Shown one piece after another: positions 8,881-18,060 of a stretch of DNA of 53,516 nucleotides; the stretch's first letter is position 1; every line of letters starts with the position of its first letter. The notes beneath the pieces were generated by a model. That model searched no databases. It was not told where the DNA came from and worked only from the letters and a program-made list of their open reading frames with translations. A program made the position numbers and the translations under genes. Origin of the DNA: an uncultured Eubacteriales bacterium (GTDB lineage: Bacteria; Bacillota; Clostridia; Oscillospirales; CAG-272); assembly GCA_900544985.1 (NCBI GenBank), contig UQXK01000007.1, positions 1 through 53,516 of the forward strand, read 5' to 3'.

Positions 8881-10605
8881 ATGAAGACGATTATAAGATA
8901 TTTAAAACCGTTTTTCGGCAGAATGTCGATAGGGCTTTCGATAAAAATCACAGGTACGCTCATAGAGCTTATGATACCGTATATTTTAAGCCATATACTC
9001 AAAAACGTAGTCGCAAAGGAAAGTGTAAAGCAGATACTTCTCTGGGGGCTTCTGATGATCGCGTGCGCCGCGGCGGCGTGTATATTCAATATATGCGCAA
9101 ACAGAATGGCAGCAAAGGTTTCGCGCGATTTTTCGGAAAATATACGCCACGAGCTGTTCGCGCACACACTTGCGCTTTCCGCATCGCAAACGGACAGATT
9201 CACGATCCCCTCCCTCGAATCACGCATAACGACAGATACATACAACATACATAGCTTTGTCGGAATGATGCAGCGAATGGGCGTTCGCGCGCCTATACTT
9301 CTTATAGGCGGAATCGCGATAACACTCTTCATGGACAGCTTTCTCGCGATTATAATGATAGCCGTACTGCCGTTTATATTCGTGACAGTCTACTTTATTT
9401 CGAGAAAAGGCGTTCCGCTGTACTCGAAAGTTCAAAAATCCGTCGATAAAATGATACGCGTCGTAAGAGAGGATTCGCAAGGCATAAGAGTCATAAAAGC
9501 GCTCTCGAAAAACGATTACGAGCACCGCAGATACGACAAGGCAAATCGCGATCTTTCCTCCGACGAAAGGCGCGCGGGAATAATAATGAGCTCCGTGAAT
9601 CCCGTAATGACGCTTCTCATGAACGCGGGTATCGTCGCCGTAGTGGCAATAAGCGCGTCGAGAGTTGCGGCTCATACGTCCGACCCGGAAACCGTCATAG
9701 CATTCATGCAGTATTTCACCCTTATATCGATGGCGATGATGTCCGTGACAAGGATTTTTATAATGTACACAAAAAGCGCCGCGTCGGCAAGACGTATCGC
9801 CGAGATAATAGAAACGGAAAACGATCTTCCCGTAAAAGACGAAAAGGATTTTCCTTCCGTAAACAGCAAAAACCATATAGAATTTCAAAACGTTTCTTTC
9901 TCCTATAAAGGAAAAAGTAATAATCTCGAAAATATAAGCTTCTCCCTTCCGCACGGTGGAACGCTCGGTATCATCGGAGCGACGGGAAGCGGCAAATCGA
10001 CCCTTATAAAGCTTCTTTTAAGGTTTTACGACGTCGGAGCTGGAAATATAAGAATAGACGGAAAAGATATAAGAACGATACCGAAAGAAAAGCTATATAA
10101 AATGTTCGGAACGGCTATGCAGTACGACTTTTTATATGCCGACACGATAGAAGAAAACATAAAATTCGGACGTGAGCTTTCGCACGACGATGTAGTAAAA
10201 GCCGCAAAGATCGCCCAGGCGGACGATTTTATATCCGCTTTTCCCGAAGGGTACGACCATATGCTCTCTCAAAAAGCGACGAATATTTCCGGCGGACAAA
10301 AACAGCGCGTTTTGATATCGCGCGCCGTCGCCGCAAAACCCGATATACTTATTCTCGACGACAGTTCTTCCGCGCTCGATTACAAAACCGACGCCGCGCT
10401 TCGCCGTGCACTTAAAGAAAACATGAGCGGGACGACAATAGTAACCGTCGCGCAGCGCGTAAGCTCCGTCAAAGATTCAGACCTTATAATAGTCCTCGAC
10501 GAAGGAAAGATTTCGGGCATGGGAGATCACGAATTTTTGCTTTCCACGTGCCCCGAATACAAGGAAATAAGCGATTCGCAGATGGGAGGCGCAATAGTTG
10601 ACTGA
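8881..10605 (+). CDS. ABC exporter half-transporter, degenerate Walker B subunit
   Basis: 574 aa: six-helix exporter membrane domain (about 1-310) fused to an ATPase domain. Walker A is GATGSGKST (about 366), the signature is NISGGQKQR, and Walker B is LILDDSSSALD with Asp in place of the catalytic Glu. This is the pattern of the inactive-site subunit of heterodimeric exporters such as BmrCD/LmrCD/TM287-288. Its intact signature would complete the active site of the next protein. It follows marR by 2 bases and overlaps the partner gene by 8 bases. Substrate unknown; MarR control suggests a toxic small molecule. Confidence 0.92.
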   Translation: MKTIIRYLKPFFGRMSIGLSIKITGTLIELMIPYILSHILKNVVAKESVKQILLWGLLMIACAAAACIFNICANRMAAKVSRDFSENIRHELFAHTLALSASQTDRFTIPSLESRITTDTYNIHSFVGMMQRMGVRAPILLIGGIAITLFMDSFLAIIMIAVLPFIFVTVYFISRKGVPLYSKVQKSVDKMIRVVREDSQGIRVIKALSKNDYEHRRYDKANRDLSSDERRAGIIMSSVNPVMTLLMNAGIVAVVAISASRVAAHTSDPETVIAFMQYFTLISMAMMSVTRIFIMYTKSAASARRIAEIIETENDLPVKDEKDFPSVNSKNHIEFQNVSFSYKGKSNNLENISFSLPHGGTLGIIGATGSGKSTLIKLLLRFYDVGAGNIRIDGKDIRTIPKEKLYKMFGTAMQYDFLYADTIEENIKFGRELSHDDVVKAAKIAQADDFISAFPEGYDHMLSQKATNISGGQKQRVLISRAVAAKPDILILDDSSSALDYKTDAALRRALKENMSGTTIVTVAQRVSSVKDSDLIIVLDEGKISGMGDHEFLLSTCPEYKEISDSQMGGAIVD

Positions 10606-12427
10606 TAAAAAGAAAAAAGATATTTCCGCAGAAACACCTCACGAGCCGAAGCTCGATAAAAAATCAAGACGCGGCATAATGATAAGACTCGGCGGATATA
10701 TAGCAAAATATTGGCCTTTATTCTTACTGGCAATAGCATTTACGCTCATATCAAACCAGCTCTCTCTTCTGGGACCGAAATATTCGGGAAGCGCGATAGA
10801 CGCCATCGCCGCGGAAAGCGGAGTGGATTTTGACGCGGTAAAAATAAACGTCATAAAAATGCTCGTTTGCTATGCGCTCTCCGCCGTAATGTCATACATT
10901 CTCGCCGTTATAATGACGGTTTTGAGCCAGAAGATCGTGCGCACCATGCGCAAACAGCTCTTCGAAAAACTCACGTCTTTGCCCGTAAGCTATTTTGACA
11001 CGCACGCAACGGGGGATATAATAAGCCGCATATCTTACGATATAGACACCGTTAACGGCTCTCTTTCGCAGGACCTTGTTCAGGTAATGACAAGCGTTTA
11101 TACGGTCGTGGGCTCCCTTATATTCATGTGGCAGATATCAAAGCCGATGATACTCGTTTTCGTCATCACCGTGCCCATATCCGTCCTGTTTACAAGGTAC
11201 AGATCAAAAAAAGTGCGCCCGCTCTTCCGCACACGTTCAAGAAAACTCGGCGAGCTTAACGGATACGCCGAAGAAATGCTCTCCGGTTGCCGCAGTATCA
11301 CCGCGTACAACAGAGAAAACGAGATAGGCGCGCGCTTTGATACAAGAAACACAGACGCCATGGACGCATATTACAAGGCGGAATACCATGCGGCACTGCT
11401 CGGTCCTTCCGTAAACTTTATAAACAATCTCTCTATCTCCCTTGTCATAATCCTCGGCGGTATACTGTATATGTATTCCCAAAGCGGCGTTGTAAAGGCA
11501 GGCTCCGTATTCTTTATAACGCTCGGAGGTGTCGCGCAGTTCGTGCAGTATTCGAGAAAGTTTGCAGGACCAATAAACGAATTTGCAAATATATTGAACG
11601 AGTTTCAGTCCGCATTTTCCGCGGCGGAACGAGTATTCCGCATAATAGACGAAGAGCCGGAACCGAAAGACCTTCCCGACGCAAAGGAGATAAAAAACAT
11701 AAGCGGCAAAGTGGAATTCAAAGACGTCTCTTTCGGCTATACTCCCGAAAAAACGATACTCAAAGATATAAATCTTTTAGCCTCACCAGGAAAAACAATA
11801 GCCGTCGTCGGTCCTACGGGCGCCGGAAAAACAACGATAATAAATCTCCTTATGCGCTTTTACGACGTAAACAAAGGCGTGATAACGCTCGATGATACAG
11901 AGATACTCGATATAAAAAGGGACTCTCTGCGCCTTGCGTACACAATGGTATTGCAGGACACATGGCTCTTCCACGGAACGATAAAAGAAAACATCGTCTA
12001 CGGCAAGGAAAACGCAACCGACGAAGAGGTTTTTGCCGCCGCAAAAGCCGCAAGGATAGATACATTTATAGAAAAGCTTCCCGACGGATACGACACTATA
12101 CTTTCCGACGACGGAGTAAACATTTCGAAAGGTCAGAAACAGCTTATCACCATAGCGCGCGCCATGCTTTCCGACGCGCCGATGTTAATCCTCGACGAAG
12201 CGACGTCAAACGTAGACTCGCGCACGGAAATAAAAATTCAGGAAGCGATGGCAGAGCTGATGAAAGGCAGAACCTGCTTTGTTATAGCACACCGTCTCTC
12301 CACGATACAAAATGCGGATACGATAATAGTGGTGCGCGACGGCAGGATAACGGAAAGCGGAAACCACGAAGAGCTCTTAAAACTCGGAGGATTTTACAGC
12401 ACGCTCTACAATTCCCAGTTTTCCTGA
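10598..12427 (+). CDS. ABC exporter half-transporter, catalytic subunit
   Basis: 609 aa starting at a TTG codon that overlaps the end of the upstream gene, with GGGAGG upstream; translation is probably coupled. Membrane domain about 40-340, then Walker A GPTGAGKTT (about 404), signature NISKGQKQL (Gly to Lys change in LSGGQ) and Walker B LILDEATSNVD with the catalytic Glu, then a switch His (IAHRLST). The altered signature and intact Glu are the mirror image of the upstream subunit, so the pair should form one canonical and one degenerate ATP site. Confidence 0.92.
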   Translation: MTDKKKKDISAETPHEPKLDKKSRRGIMIRLGGYIAKYWPLFLLAIAFTLISNQLSLLGPKYSGSAIDAIAAESGVDFDAVKINVIKMLVCYALSAVMSYILAVIMTVLSQKIVRTMRKQLFEKLTSLPVSYFDTHATGDIISRISYDIDTVNGSLSQDLVQVMTSVYTVVGSLIFMWQISKPMILVFVITVPISVLFTRYRSKKVRPLFRTRSRKLGELNGYAEEMLSGCRSITAYNRENEIGARFDTRNTDAMDAYYKAEYHAALLGPSVNFINNLSISLVIILGGILYMYSQSGVVKAGSVFFITLGGVAQFVQYSRKFAGPINEFANILNEFQSAFSAAERVFRIIDEEPEPKDLPDAKEIKNISGKVEFKDVSFGYTPEKTILKDINLLASPGKTIAVVGPTGAGKTTIINLLMRFYDVNKGVITLDDTEILDIKRDSLRLAYTMVLQDTWLFHGTIKENIVYGKENATDEEVFAAAKAARIDTFIEKLPDGYDTILSDDGVNISKGQKQLITIARAMLSDAPMLILDEATSNVDSRTEIKIQEAMAELMKGRTCFVIAHRLSTIQNADTIIVVRDGRITESGNHEELLKLGGFYSTLYNSQFS

Positions 12428-12455
12428 TTTATCAAGATTTGGCAAAATCACAAGC

Positions 12456-12494
12456 AAAAAGTCCGAAGAACATTTTGTTCTTCGGACTTTTTAT
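12456..12494 (+). terminator. Terminator of the marR-ABC operon
   Basis: A long stem (12456-12471 with 12477-12492, GTCCGAAGAAC arm) with a short loop and a T-run, 29 bases after the exporter stop. Confidence 0.9.
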
Positions 12495-12574
12495 ATTTTT
12501 TAAATAATCCGCCCACAAAGCGGTGCATCAAGAAAAAATACCGTCCCTTATTCCGATGAATTTATTCCCAGCCG

Positions 12575-12967
12575 TTATATCCACCATTCGGGCGTGATAT
12601 CGCCGAGCTTTACGATTCTTTCGGATTCATAATCGAGAAGTATCTCTATATCCTTGTAATCGCCCGGCATGAGCTGTACCATAAGCTCGCGGCAGGCGCC
12701 GCAGGGGGGTCCTGATTTTCCGTCCGGCATAATGGCAAGAACTTTGTCGATCTTCTCTTCTCCGTTTGTTATCATGTTGAAGATTGCATTTCTCTCGGCG
12801 CATATTCCAAGCGTAGAGCAAGTGTCTATGCAAACTCCGGTATATATTTTCCCCGATGAAGAAAGCACTGCCGCCGCAACACCGCCCGCATCTATATAAT
12901 TCGATATCTTTCTGCCGTTCTGAACGTTTTTTGCGGCTTTATACATCTCGTTCCATATACCGTCCAT
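12575..12967 (-). CDS. cdd: Cytidine deaminase family protein
   Basis: 130 aa. Zinc site: CAERNA (Cys56, Glu58 as proton shuttle) and PPCGACRE (Cys89, Cys92), as in tetrameric cytidine deaminases. These enzymes convert (deoxy)cytidine to (deoxy)uridine in pyrimidine salvage. The protein is slightly short and ends PEWWI rather than the usual LLP-AF tail, so a related nucleoside or blasticidin-type deaminase is possible. The start has GGGAG upstream. It follows the GH109-like gene on the same strand after 88 bases and could be co-transcribed. Confidence 0.8.
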   Translation of the reverse strand: MDGIWNEMYKAAKNVQNGRKISNYIDAGGVAAAVLSSSGKIYTGVCIDTCSTLGICAERNAIFNMITNGEEKIDKVLAIMPDGKSGPPCGACRELMVQLMPGDYKDIEILLDYESERIVKLGDITPEWWI

Positions 12968-13055
12968 ATTGCTCTCCCGTCTTTATATTTTCCGAATTTG
13001 AAGATACTTACGACTTTTTAAATCTCGAAAATGGAATTTTATCTTCCGAAAATTC

Positions 13056-14345
13056 TCATTTTCTCGAATACCCGAATTCGTTTTGTTTTTCTGTATTTTC
13101 CTCATTTACGGTGGGAAAAGCAGTAACATCCTTGCGTTCTCTGAGCATCCACTTGCCACGTGTGAAATCGGGAATTGCCTGCGGCATACCGCCGTGCGCA
13201 ACAGACTGTTCGGAAAGCGGTGTAATGCTCATCCATGCCGCCATATCATATACGTCGATAGGCATTTCCTCTCCGTTTATAATCGCGTCGAAAAACGCCT
13301 TGAATTCGAGATAATCCATTCCGCCGTGTCCAAGCGTCTTCTGTTCTTCCGTGATATTCTTCCACACATCGGGCAAATAATCCGAAAATTCATTTGCGTT
13401 ATGAATATATTTTTCGATAACCTTACTTGCGTCGAAAAATTTATGCATATTGAGTTTCGATTCAAGCAAAATCATATCCGCATCCTGCATACAGTAACCT
13501 TTTGTGCCGTGTACGGTAAACTCTCTCGAATAAGTTCTGGGAAGCGAGGTATCAAGACGAAGAGTGATCACCTCCCCGCCCGCACACGTAATAGTTGTTA
13601 CTATGATATCGCCCTGTGCGAATCTTTCTCCTTTAAGCGACGGATCGGGATTTCTTTCGTCATATGTATATTCTTCAAGCCCCACGCCGCTCTTTGTGGA
13701 AACAGACGTAAGAGAAAGCATTTTGTTTCCTCGGTTTATATTAAGAAGCTTCGCAATCGGACCGAGTTCATGAGTCGGATAGTTTTCGCAGTTGCGGAGC
13801 ATATAATTCTTCAAACGGTAATGTCTGTTTACATTTCCGCCGAGGATCTCTCCGCGCAGTTCATGAGCATATGCTCCGTGGCAATACATAACTTTTCCCA
13901 ATTTTCCCGCGCGCGCCAAAGACGTAGACAAAAGTTCGAATCTGTCAAAACAGCAGTTTTCCAACAGCATAATGGGGGTTCCCGTTTCTTCGTAAACGCG
14001 CACAAGCTGCCAGCAGTCCTCTATATCATAAGCACCGGCAACTTCAACAGCGGTATATTTGCCCGCACGCATACTTTCGGTAGCCATACGTATATGTTCG
14101 TCCCAAGATGACATTATAACGACAGCTTCGACATTTTTATCGGCAATAAGATCTCTGTAATCGAGATACGCCGCAGGAGTTGAATGGTACAGTTCCTCCA
14201 CCGTATTTTTAGCTTTTTCCACTCTGTCCTCGTACAAATCGCAAACAGCCGTGATCTGCGCTTCCTTGCAGGCAAAAATCGTTTCGATAAGTGAATATCC
14301 GCGGCTTCCGAGTCCGATAAGCCCTACTTTTACTTTATCTTTCAT
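13056..14345 (-). CDS. Gfo/Idh/MocA family oxidoreductase, GH109-like
   Basis: 429 aa. The N-terminal Rossmann fold is clear (VGLIGLGSRGYSLIE, then VCDLYEDR). The second half resembles GH109 NAD-dependent alpha-N-acetylgalactosaminidases: LLENCCFDRFELL, HGAYAHELR, YPTHELGPIAKLLNINRGN and LTSVSTKSG. GH109 enzymes cleave glycosides through a transient 3-keto intermediate with tightly bound NAD+. No signal peptide is seen, so it would act in the cytoplasm on imported sugars. An ordinary sugar dehydrogenase remains possible, since other Gfo/Idh/MocA members share the fold. It has its own consensus promoter and a ~140-base leader. Confidence 0.75.
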   Translation of the reverse strand: MKDKVKVGLIGLGSRGYSLIETIFACKEAQITAVCDLYEDRVEKAKNTVEELYHSTPAAYLDYRDLIADKNVEAVVIMSSWDEHIRMATESMRAGKYTAVEVAGAYDIEDCWQLVRVYEETGTPIMLLENCCFDRFELLSTSLARAGKLGKVMYCHGAYAHELRGEILGGNVNRHYRLKNYMLRNCENYPTHELGPIAKLLNINRGNKMLSLTSVSTKSGVGLEEYTYDERNPDPSLKGERFAQGDIIVTTITCAGGEVITLRLDTSLPRTYSREFTVHGTKGYCMQDADMILLESKLNMHKFFDASKVIEKYIHNANEFSDYLPDVWKNITEEQKTLGHGGMDYLEFKAFFDAIINGEEMPIDVYDMAAWMSITPLSEQSVAHGGMPQAIPDFTRGKWMLRERKDVTAFPTVNEENTEKQNEFGYSRK

Positions 14346-14490
14346 ATAGAAATTCCTCTTTTTATCGTTATCATTTGAGTTTTAAAATATAGATTGATTT
14401 CATATTATAACCCTCTGTAAAATCTATATTCTTTCGGAGTTTGCGCCTGTTTTCGGCATGGCAAAACACAAACGTCCCGTTTATTGGATT

Positions 14491-14518
14491 ATTATATCAC
14501 AAAAAAGCTTTATGTCAA
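14491..14518 (-). promoter_or_regulatory. Promoter of the GH109-like gene
   Basis: TTGACA at 14513-14518, a 16-base spacer and TATAAT at 14491-14496 on the minus strand. Confidence 0.75.
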
Positions 14519-14585
14519 CATAAAGACAGCGAATATCACAGGCTTCAAATATTATTTACTTTTTATCTGAAAATCAAAGATTCAT

Positions 14586-14640
14586 AAAAAAAATCAGGAT
14601 ATTGCTTTTCGTCAAAAAACAGCAATATCCCGATTTTTTA
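14586..14640 (-). terminator. Terminator of the membrane-protein operon (possibly two-way)
   Basis: A 15-base stem with one mismatch (14592-14606 with 14621-14635) has A/T runs on both sides, so it could work in either direction. It lies just beyond the 7-TM protein stop codon. Confidence 0.75.
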
Positions 14641-14661
14641 AAATCAATAAGCTATAAAATT

Positions 14662-15441
14662 TTATCTTTCCCTTACACGTTCGAGATTGTTTTCCTCTAT
14701 GCGCTCCGAGAGCGTAAGTTTTTTCCCTCTTTTTGAAAACCGCTCCGTAAAACGCGAGGTCAAAAACGCAAATATAAAATATACATACGGCATTCCGAGA
14801 TTTGTTTCGAGAAGCGAGTTTACTATTATCGTAGATATTTTCTGTGAGGCAGAAAATCCCGCGCTCCTTATTCCGCCCAAGAGCAGCCCCGCTTCCCAGC
14901 CAAACTGAACAAGAACGCCTATTGCGAGTATCCACGGAATATTTACCCGTCTTTTCGGATCTTTCACGGCGAAATTATATATTATTACGCCCAAGTACCC
15001 TATAAACAGTATCAAAGCCATATAACCGTGATATTCGCCCGTCGTGCGGCTTATGACTATCATATCGCTTCCCTTGTAAAAAGTTTTTGCGATAATGGGA
15101 CAGCATACCCACCAGGAAAGAATAAGAAACGACCACTCAAAAAGGTGTTTATCTTTCGAAAGCCAGAGCCATATCCACGTGAAATTCGTAAATCCGTAAC
15201 TCATCGACATCCAGAGAAGGACAAGAAACAGGCTGTGCCCCTCCGATATCGTGCGCGAATGGCAAACAAGATGAAATATCCCGTAATCCACAAGCATATA
15301 GACAACACCCATTATAATCCCTACAACAAGCGTCATATATTTTTTCTTATATATCAAAAGTCCCGCAAACACAATAAGAAAAGCTATATCAAGCCATATA
15401 TATAAAGGCGAAAACTGACGCGACGCGATGATTTCGTTCAT
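14662..15441 (-). CDS. Seven-TM membrane protein of unknown function
   Basis: 259 aa with about seven predicted helices (near 14-30, 36-59, 69-94, 100-120, 138-158, 169-192, 217-232) and a basic, charged C-terminal tail (about 233-259). Helices 3 and 4 are unusually rich in Trp. I recognise no family motif. It has a GGGGGA site and begins 24 bases after the upstream 563-aa membrane protein gene, so the two probably form an operon and may work together. No charged catalytic or transport signature is obvious. Confidence 0.7.
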   Translation of the reverse strand: MNEIIASRQFSPLYIWLDIAFLIVFAGLLIYKKKYMTLVVGIIMGVVYMLVDYGIFHLVCHSRTISEGHSLFLVLLWMSMSYGFTNFTWIWLWLSKDKHLFEWSFLILSWWVCCPIIAKTFYKGSDMIVISRTTGEYHGYMALILFIGYLGVIIYNFAVKDPKRRVNIPWILAIGVLVQFGWEAGLLLGGIRSAGFSASQKISTIIVNSLLETNLGMPYVYFIFAFLTSRFTERFSKRGKKLTLSERIEENNLERVRER

Positions 15442-15465
15442 AAATCCCCCGTTTTGAAATTGACT

Positions 15466-17157
15466 TTATCCCTGCGAATCCGACGGTTTTTCGATACTGA
15501 ATACATTTTTGTCAAAGACGTATATTCTGAAATTTTCAAATATAAGGGTTTCTTTTAAATATTCGTCCGTGATATATTTCCAGTCGGTATTGTATATTGC
15601 GTTACTTGCCTCGTACGTGTTGAGAGCGACAAAATATTTATCCACGCCCTCCTGGTCCTTATACCAGTTGAAATTCGTCTGATAATAATAAGGAGTAACG
15701 CCGCTTTTCGAATCGGCATTTATACAGCGCACGCGCACCTCCGAATCGGAAATAAGCGTCAGCGCCTGCGCGTACCAGAATGTCGCATATCCGTATTCAA
15801 GATCGTTTTCTTCAAGAAAAGCGGAAAGCTTGTGAAGCTCGTTGTCTTTTCCGTAATCTTTCGGCATTCCGGTGATCTCCTTCGCGTTTACAAAGGAGAA
15901 CAATATCGGAACTATCATAAATACGGCGCCGAGTCTGCTCCATACAATGCGCGTCTCTCCCTTTAAAGAGATCATCGTTCTTATTGAGGCTATGGATGTC
16001 AGAATGCTAGTGCCGACAATAGGGGTAAGGCGCCAGTTTGCGGCGGAAAGCTTTCCGCATACAAAACCCGCCATTATGACAGCCGTAACGGTTATATGAG
16101 CCCAAAGGAGAAGTTTTGTTCCCATCTCCTCTATCTTTTTGTAAAGGAACAGAAGCATTACGGGAAGAATAAGTATAACAAGCGACGCTACTGCTTTTAT
16201 AAGATTTACAAGCGTAATGAGCGCGGTCGCTGTATCATCTCCGAGTTTAACGCCCATAAGAGAGAAATAGCTCTCGGGAAATTTCAGAAGCTGGCTTGTC
16301 CATTTTGAAACATCTTCAAAAGAAGAGTAAGCATCGGCGTATCCGGCTCTTATATCTCCGCGGACAAGCATAAGAATTATATATCCCAAAAGAGTAGCCG
16401 CAATCAAAAGAAGCGCTCCGAATCCGAGGTAAGAATTTCTCGCGGATATAAGCTTGTCCTTCGAATTGAAGACCGCTTCCGCGACGATAGCAACGATGAT
16501 AGGAAGCGTATATATAGCGATACACTGAAATCCGTTTGTAGCGCCGAGCATTGTAAGAATAAAAAGAAGCACTGCGTATACATACGCTTTTTTCTTTTTT
16601 CCAAGCTCGAAATTTTTGTACATTCTGATAAGAAGTCCAAGTCCGGTAAAGAGTATAAGAAGCCCTAAGCTGTAATAAATAACATGTCCCCACATTATTT
16701 CGCGGAGCTTGTCGCTGGACGACATTATAAGCATTACCGTTCCGGAAGAAATAAGAGTAAAATTCCAGCTCCACCCCATACTGCGGCATACAAATATTAT
16801 CGAAGCGAAGAAAAGGCAGGCAAAAATAACCATTCCCGCAACATGGGTCGCCATCGTAACACCGAAAATCTTTATCAGCGGAATAAGCCAGACGGAAGCG
16901 CCGAACGGCAGCATCGCCGCATAGACGAAATTCGGGTCAAATACTTTTCCCGAATCCGCCGACGCCTGCGCCCAGAATATCGTATCCGTGCAATCGGAGT
17001 GAAAATACCCTTCCGCCGGGAAAACGGTGTAATAAATAACGACAAAAAAAGAAAATGCGGCAAATAATACGCTCAAAACAAGCGGTATTTGTTTATATAT
17101 CTTTTTTGCTTTATCGCACATAAGTGCCGATTTGAAATTTTGTAATGTTTTATCCAT
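15466..17157 (-). CDS. Polytopic membrane protein, possibly GT-C-like
   Basis: 563 aa with about eleven helices and a soluble C-terminal region (about 430-563, rich in Tyr, Asn and Asp). After TM1 comes an extracytoplasmic loop with acidic residues (EGYFHSDCTDTIFW). This layout (first loop with acidic residues, many helices, soluble tail) is that of GT-C glycosyltransferases using lipid-linked sugars, but I see no diagnostic motif, so this is inference. Upstream GAAAGGA. Operon with the 7-TM gene downstream. Confidence 0.6.
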   Translation of the reverse strand: MDKTLQNFKSALMCDKAKKIYKQIPLVLSVLFAAFSFFVVIYYTVFPAEGYFHSDCTDTIFWAQASADSGKVFDPNFVYAAMLPFGASVWLIPLIKIFGVTMATHVAGMVIFACLFFASIIFVCRSMGWSWNFTLISSGTVMLIMSSSDKLREIMWGHVIYYSLGLLILFTGLGLLIRMYKNFELGKKKKAYVYAVLLFILTMLGATNGFQCIAIYTLPIIVAIVAEAVFNSKDKLISARNSYLGFGALLLIAATLLGYIILMLVRGDIRAGYADAYSSFEDVSKWTSQLLKFPESYFSLMGVKLGDDTATALITLVNLIKAVASLVILILPVMLLFLYKKIEEMGTKLLLWAHITVTAVIMAGFVCGKLSAANWRLTPIVGTSILTSIASIRTMISLKGETRIVWSRLGAVFMIVPILFSFVNAKEITGMPKDYGKDNELHKLSAFLEENDLEYGYATFWYAQALTLISDSEVRVRCINADSKSGVTPYYYQTNFNWYKDQEGVDKYFVALNTYEASNAIYNTDWKYITDEYLKETLIFENFRIYVFDKNVFSIEKPSDSQG

Positions 17158-17271
17158 GCTACATTTTCCTTTCGGAATTTTTAAAATTTATATCTTTACG
17201 GATTTTTCCGTCTGTTTGTCTATTTTAAAAGAATTGTTTTATTGTCCGAATTATACAGCCTACGGTACATT

Positions 17272-17790
17272 TCAAAAATTCAGCTCATAAAGTCCGAATA
17301 AAGGAATTCCGTTTATATTTCTTGAAAGATCTTTGATTCCCGCAAAAGTAAAACCCTTATTCTTATACAAATTTATTGCGGGAATATTATCGGGCACTAC
17401 ATCGAGTCTGATAGCTTTGTATCCCTTGCTTTCGGCAATATCGATACATTTATCAACCATATATCCGCCCACACCTTTATGTTCGTGAAGCGGGTCGACG
17501 GCAAGCGTATGTATAATAAGATACTCGCCTTTTTTCAAAGGCTTGCTCCAATCCCCGACATCGTAATTTCCGTTCGGGTCCTCGTTAAGAATGGCGGCGC
17601 CTAATACCACGCCGTTTTGGGAGCATACGTATTGCTCTCCTTTTTCAATTGCAACTTTTATGCTGTCCCTGCAAGGATAGTTTTTCGACCATTTCGGATA
17701 ATTTATATTTTTCTCCAAATGTTCCACTACCCTGAAATACATATCGGAGAGTACATCCAGATATTCGATTCCGCATTTTATAAAATCCAT
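17272..17790 (-). CDS. GNAT family N-acetyltransferase
   Basis: 172 aa from the ATG at 17790, preferred over an upstream TTG (17823) because AAAAGG lies about 10 bases before it. The acetyl-CoA site reads IIHTLAVDPLHEHKGVGGYM (Q/R-x-x-G-x-G/A variant HKGVGG) and the C-terminus has the usual NIPAINLYKNKGF. It transfers an acetyl group to an amine of a small molecule or protein. Substrate not predictable. Stands alone. Confidence 0.88.
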   Translation of the reverse strand: MDFIKCGIEYLDVLSDMYFRVVEHLEKNINYPKWSKNYPCRDSIKVAIEKGEQYVCSQNGVVLGAAILNEDPNGNYDVGDWSKPLKKGEYLIIHTLAVDPLHEHKGVGGYMVDKCIDIAESKGYKAIRLDVVPDNIPAINLYKNKGFTFAGIKDLSRNINGIPLFGLYELNF

Positions 17791-17973
17791 TTTTGCCAAC
17801 CTTTTCTGCCGAATACTTTTCAAAAGATTTTATTGTTATAATTTTACCATAAAGTAATCATGAAGTAAATAAAATATCCATATAAAAACAGCAAAAAGTT
17901 CCATATATTATCTGTCGTTTGAAACTCGGAATTTCTCAAATATATTTTAATTATAAATTTACATTTTTTATTG

Positions 17974-18002
17974 TTGACGTAAAAAAGCAAAATTGATATA
18001 AT
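17974..18002 (+). promoter_or_regulatory. Promoter of the YitT-family gene
   Basis: TTGACG (17974-17979), 17 bases, TATAAT (17997-18002), about 50 bases before the start, which has an AAGGAG site. Confidence 0.8.
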
Positions 18003-18060
18003 AAATATAAATGATTCAAAAACATATATTTTTTGACCGAATTCAGAATAAGGAGAAAAA

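Larger units (their letters stand above)
14346..14661. other. Intergenic region: promoter, leader and terminator
   Basis: Minus-strand promoter TTGACA (14513-14518)-16-TATAAT (14491-14496) drives the GH109-like gene. The leader holds a dyad AAACG-GGA-CGTTT at about 14474-14486 and an inverted repeat ATATAGATT/AATCTATAT (14388-14396, 14421-14429); either may be an operator or hairpin. At 14592-14635 lies the terminator of the membrane-protein operon. No gene is seen. Confidence 0.6.
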
